Positions 63,570-64,000 of a stretch of DNA of 64,000 nt are shown here, one piece after another; the stretch's first letter is position 1; every line of letters starts with the position of its first letter. Origin of the DNA: an uncultured Porphyromonadaceae bacterium. Its GTDB lineage: Bacteria; Bacteroidota; Bacteroidia; Bacteroidales; Muribaculaceae. The DNA is taken from NCBI GenBank assembly GCA_902495075.1, contig CABUVO010000014.1, forward strand, positions 36,056 to 100,055, given 5' to 3'. A model generated the notes under the pieces. The model searched no databases and had not been told where the DNA came from. It saw only the letters and a list, made by a program, of their open reading frames with translations. Made by a program: the position numbers and the translations under genes.

Positions 63570-63623
63570 AAAATTCCCGTCCCCTCCCCTATTATTACGG
63601 AGAAATGCCGAAAATGTCACAAA
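63570..63623 (-). promoter_or_regulatory. Conserved upstream motif, copy 3
   Basis: Plus-strand AAAATTCCCGTC (63570-63581), TATTACGGAGAAATGCCG (63593-63610) and AAAATGTCACAAA (63611-63623). It matches copy 2 in order and spacing, 34 bp before the start of paralogue 3. Confidence 0.6.
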
Positions 63624-63681
63624 TGTCGTCTGTTTTCCTAATGAAACCCATTTGAAGGCAGTAACACCCCAATAAAAGAGT

Positions 63682-63795
63682 TCATAAAGATACTATATGC
63701 CGCTGTTCTTTATCACCACTGCTACAGAACATAATTATAGGCAGGAATGTTGCCATTGCAAAAAGAAAGAAACTATATTTTATGAGTTTGTTCAT
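63682..63795 (-). CDS. Possible small lipoprotein-like ORF
   Basis: A 37-residue ORF (start at 63795) with a charged start and hydrophobic core: MNKLIKYSFFLFAMATF, then PIIMFCSSGDKEQ, which looks like a lipoprotein signal with Cys at FCS. There is no mature domain. It could be a small lipoprotein, the remnant of a truncated exported protein, or chance. The start is weakly supported, and no clear ribosome-binding sequence is visible. Confidence 0.3.
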   Translation of the reverse strand: MNKLIKYSFFLFAMATFLPIIMFCSSGDKEQRHIVSL

Positions 63796-63869
63796 GATAA
63801 ATATTGGTTGGAATCGTACTTGCCTTGACTGAATATGTATTAGACACTTGGGTAGCAGAAATCCGCTAA

Positions 63870-64000
63870 TCAATATTGCAGATTTTCAATCTTTTTCAGA
63901 TCGTAGCTGCTGTTGCTCGCAACTGCAGTCTCACAGCAGGGAAGAGGAATTTTATTGATATCAAGGAATCCGCGTGCCATCCGTTCTGTCCGCGTCCAAC
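63870..64000 (-). CDS. 3' end of an unidentified gene, cut by the window edge
   Basis: On the minus strand the frame is open from the right edge to TGA (63870-63872), giving 42 residues ending IPLPCCETAVASNSSYDL then KKIENLQY. Composition looks like real protein, with a charged start (TRTERMARGFLDINK), a Cys-Cys pair and Ser/Asn-rich stretch. I do not recognise a family. It lies upstream of the small lipoprotein-like ORF and the three barrel genes, on the same strand. Confidence 0.45.
   Translation of the reverse strand, partial: WTRTERMARGFLDINKIPLPCCETAVASNSSYDLKKIENLQY

Overview
The window is a stretch of chromosome from a member of the Bacteroidales, most like a gut Muribaculaceae or Bacteroidaceae species. 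The evidence is a SusC/SusD polysaccharide utilisation locus with a fused sensor/AraC-type regulator, many TAnnTTTG promoter boxes, a putative carboxynorspermidine dehydrogenase, a type IX secretion sorting tail, a type II glutaminyl cyclase-like lipoprotein, and large outer-membrane barrel receptors. The family placement is inference. I found no rRNA, tRNA, CRISPR array, insertion sequence or prophage.

Layout. (1) 1-17.1 kb is a polysaccharide utilisation locus: a membrane regulator cut by the window edge, a DUF5107/TPR protein, a GH43-like lipoprotein, SusC, SusD, a DUF6259-type putative glycosidase, a lipoprotein aldose 1-epimerase and a secreted beta-helix-like protein with a sorting tail. 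It ends in a strong terminator. (2) 17.1-32.9 kb is mostly housekeeping: pheT and a YebC-family protein; a leftward set of tsaE, birA, a flippase-like membrane protein, a small membrane protein and a leucine-rich-repeat protein; then a putative carboxynorspermidine dehydrogenase, a GH31 glucosidase, lpxB, a beta-helix lipoprotein and metG. (3) 32.9-39.5 kb is a surface-glycan cluster of seven glycosyltransferases in two convergent arms. (4) 39.6-48.2 kb holds a glutaminyl cyclase-like enzyme, tyrS, another glycosyltransferase, an unrecognised 411-residue protein, a SemiSWEET-like transporter, a DUF115-like protein, ferritin and pckA. (5) 48.2-54.0 kb is a tripartite RND efflux operon. (6) 54.0-63.5 kb is three tandem paralogous TonB-dependent-receptor-like barrels of about 970 residues. 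The right edge holds a small lipoprotein-like ORF and the 3' end of an unidentified gene.

The most unusual signal is non-coding. At least ten gene junctions carry arrays of 7-bp units (TAATGTT, TAATGCC, TAGGCTT, AGGTTAA and variants). Each unit usually contains a stop trinucleotide, and the arrays often begin at, or supply, the stop codon of the neighbouring gene. Two of them, upstream of metG and tyrS, share an identical 20-bp core. A second signal is a roughly 31-bp motif upstream of each of the three barrel genes, placed like an activator site. A third is a GC-richer hairpin-bearing element in the 522-bp gap between the second and third barrel genes.
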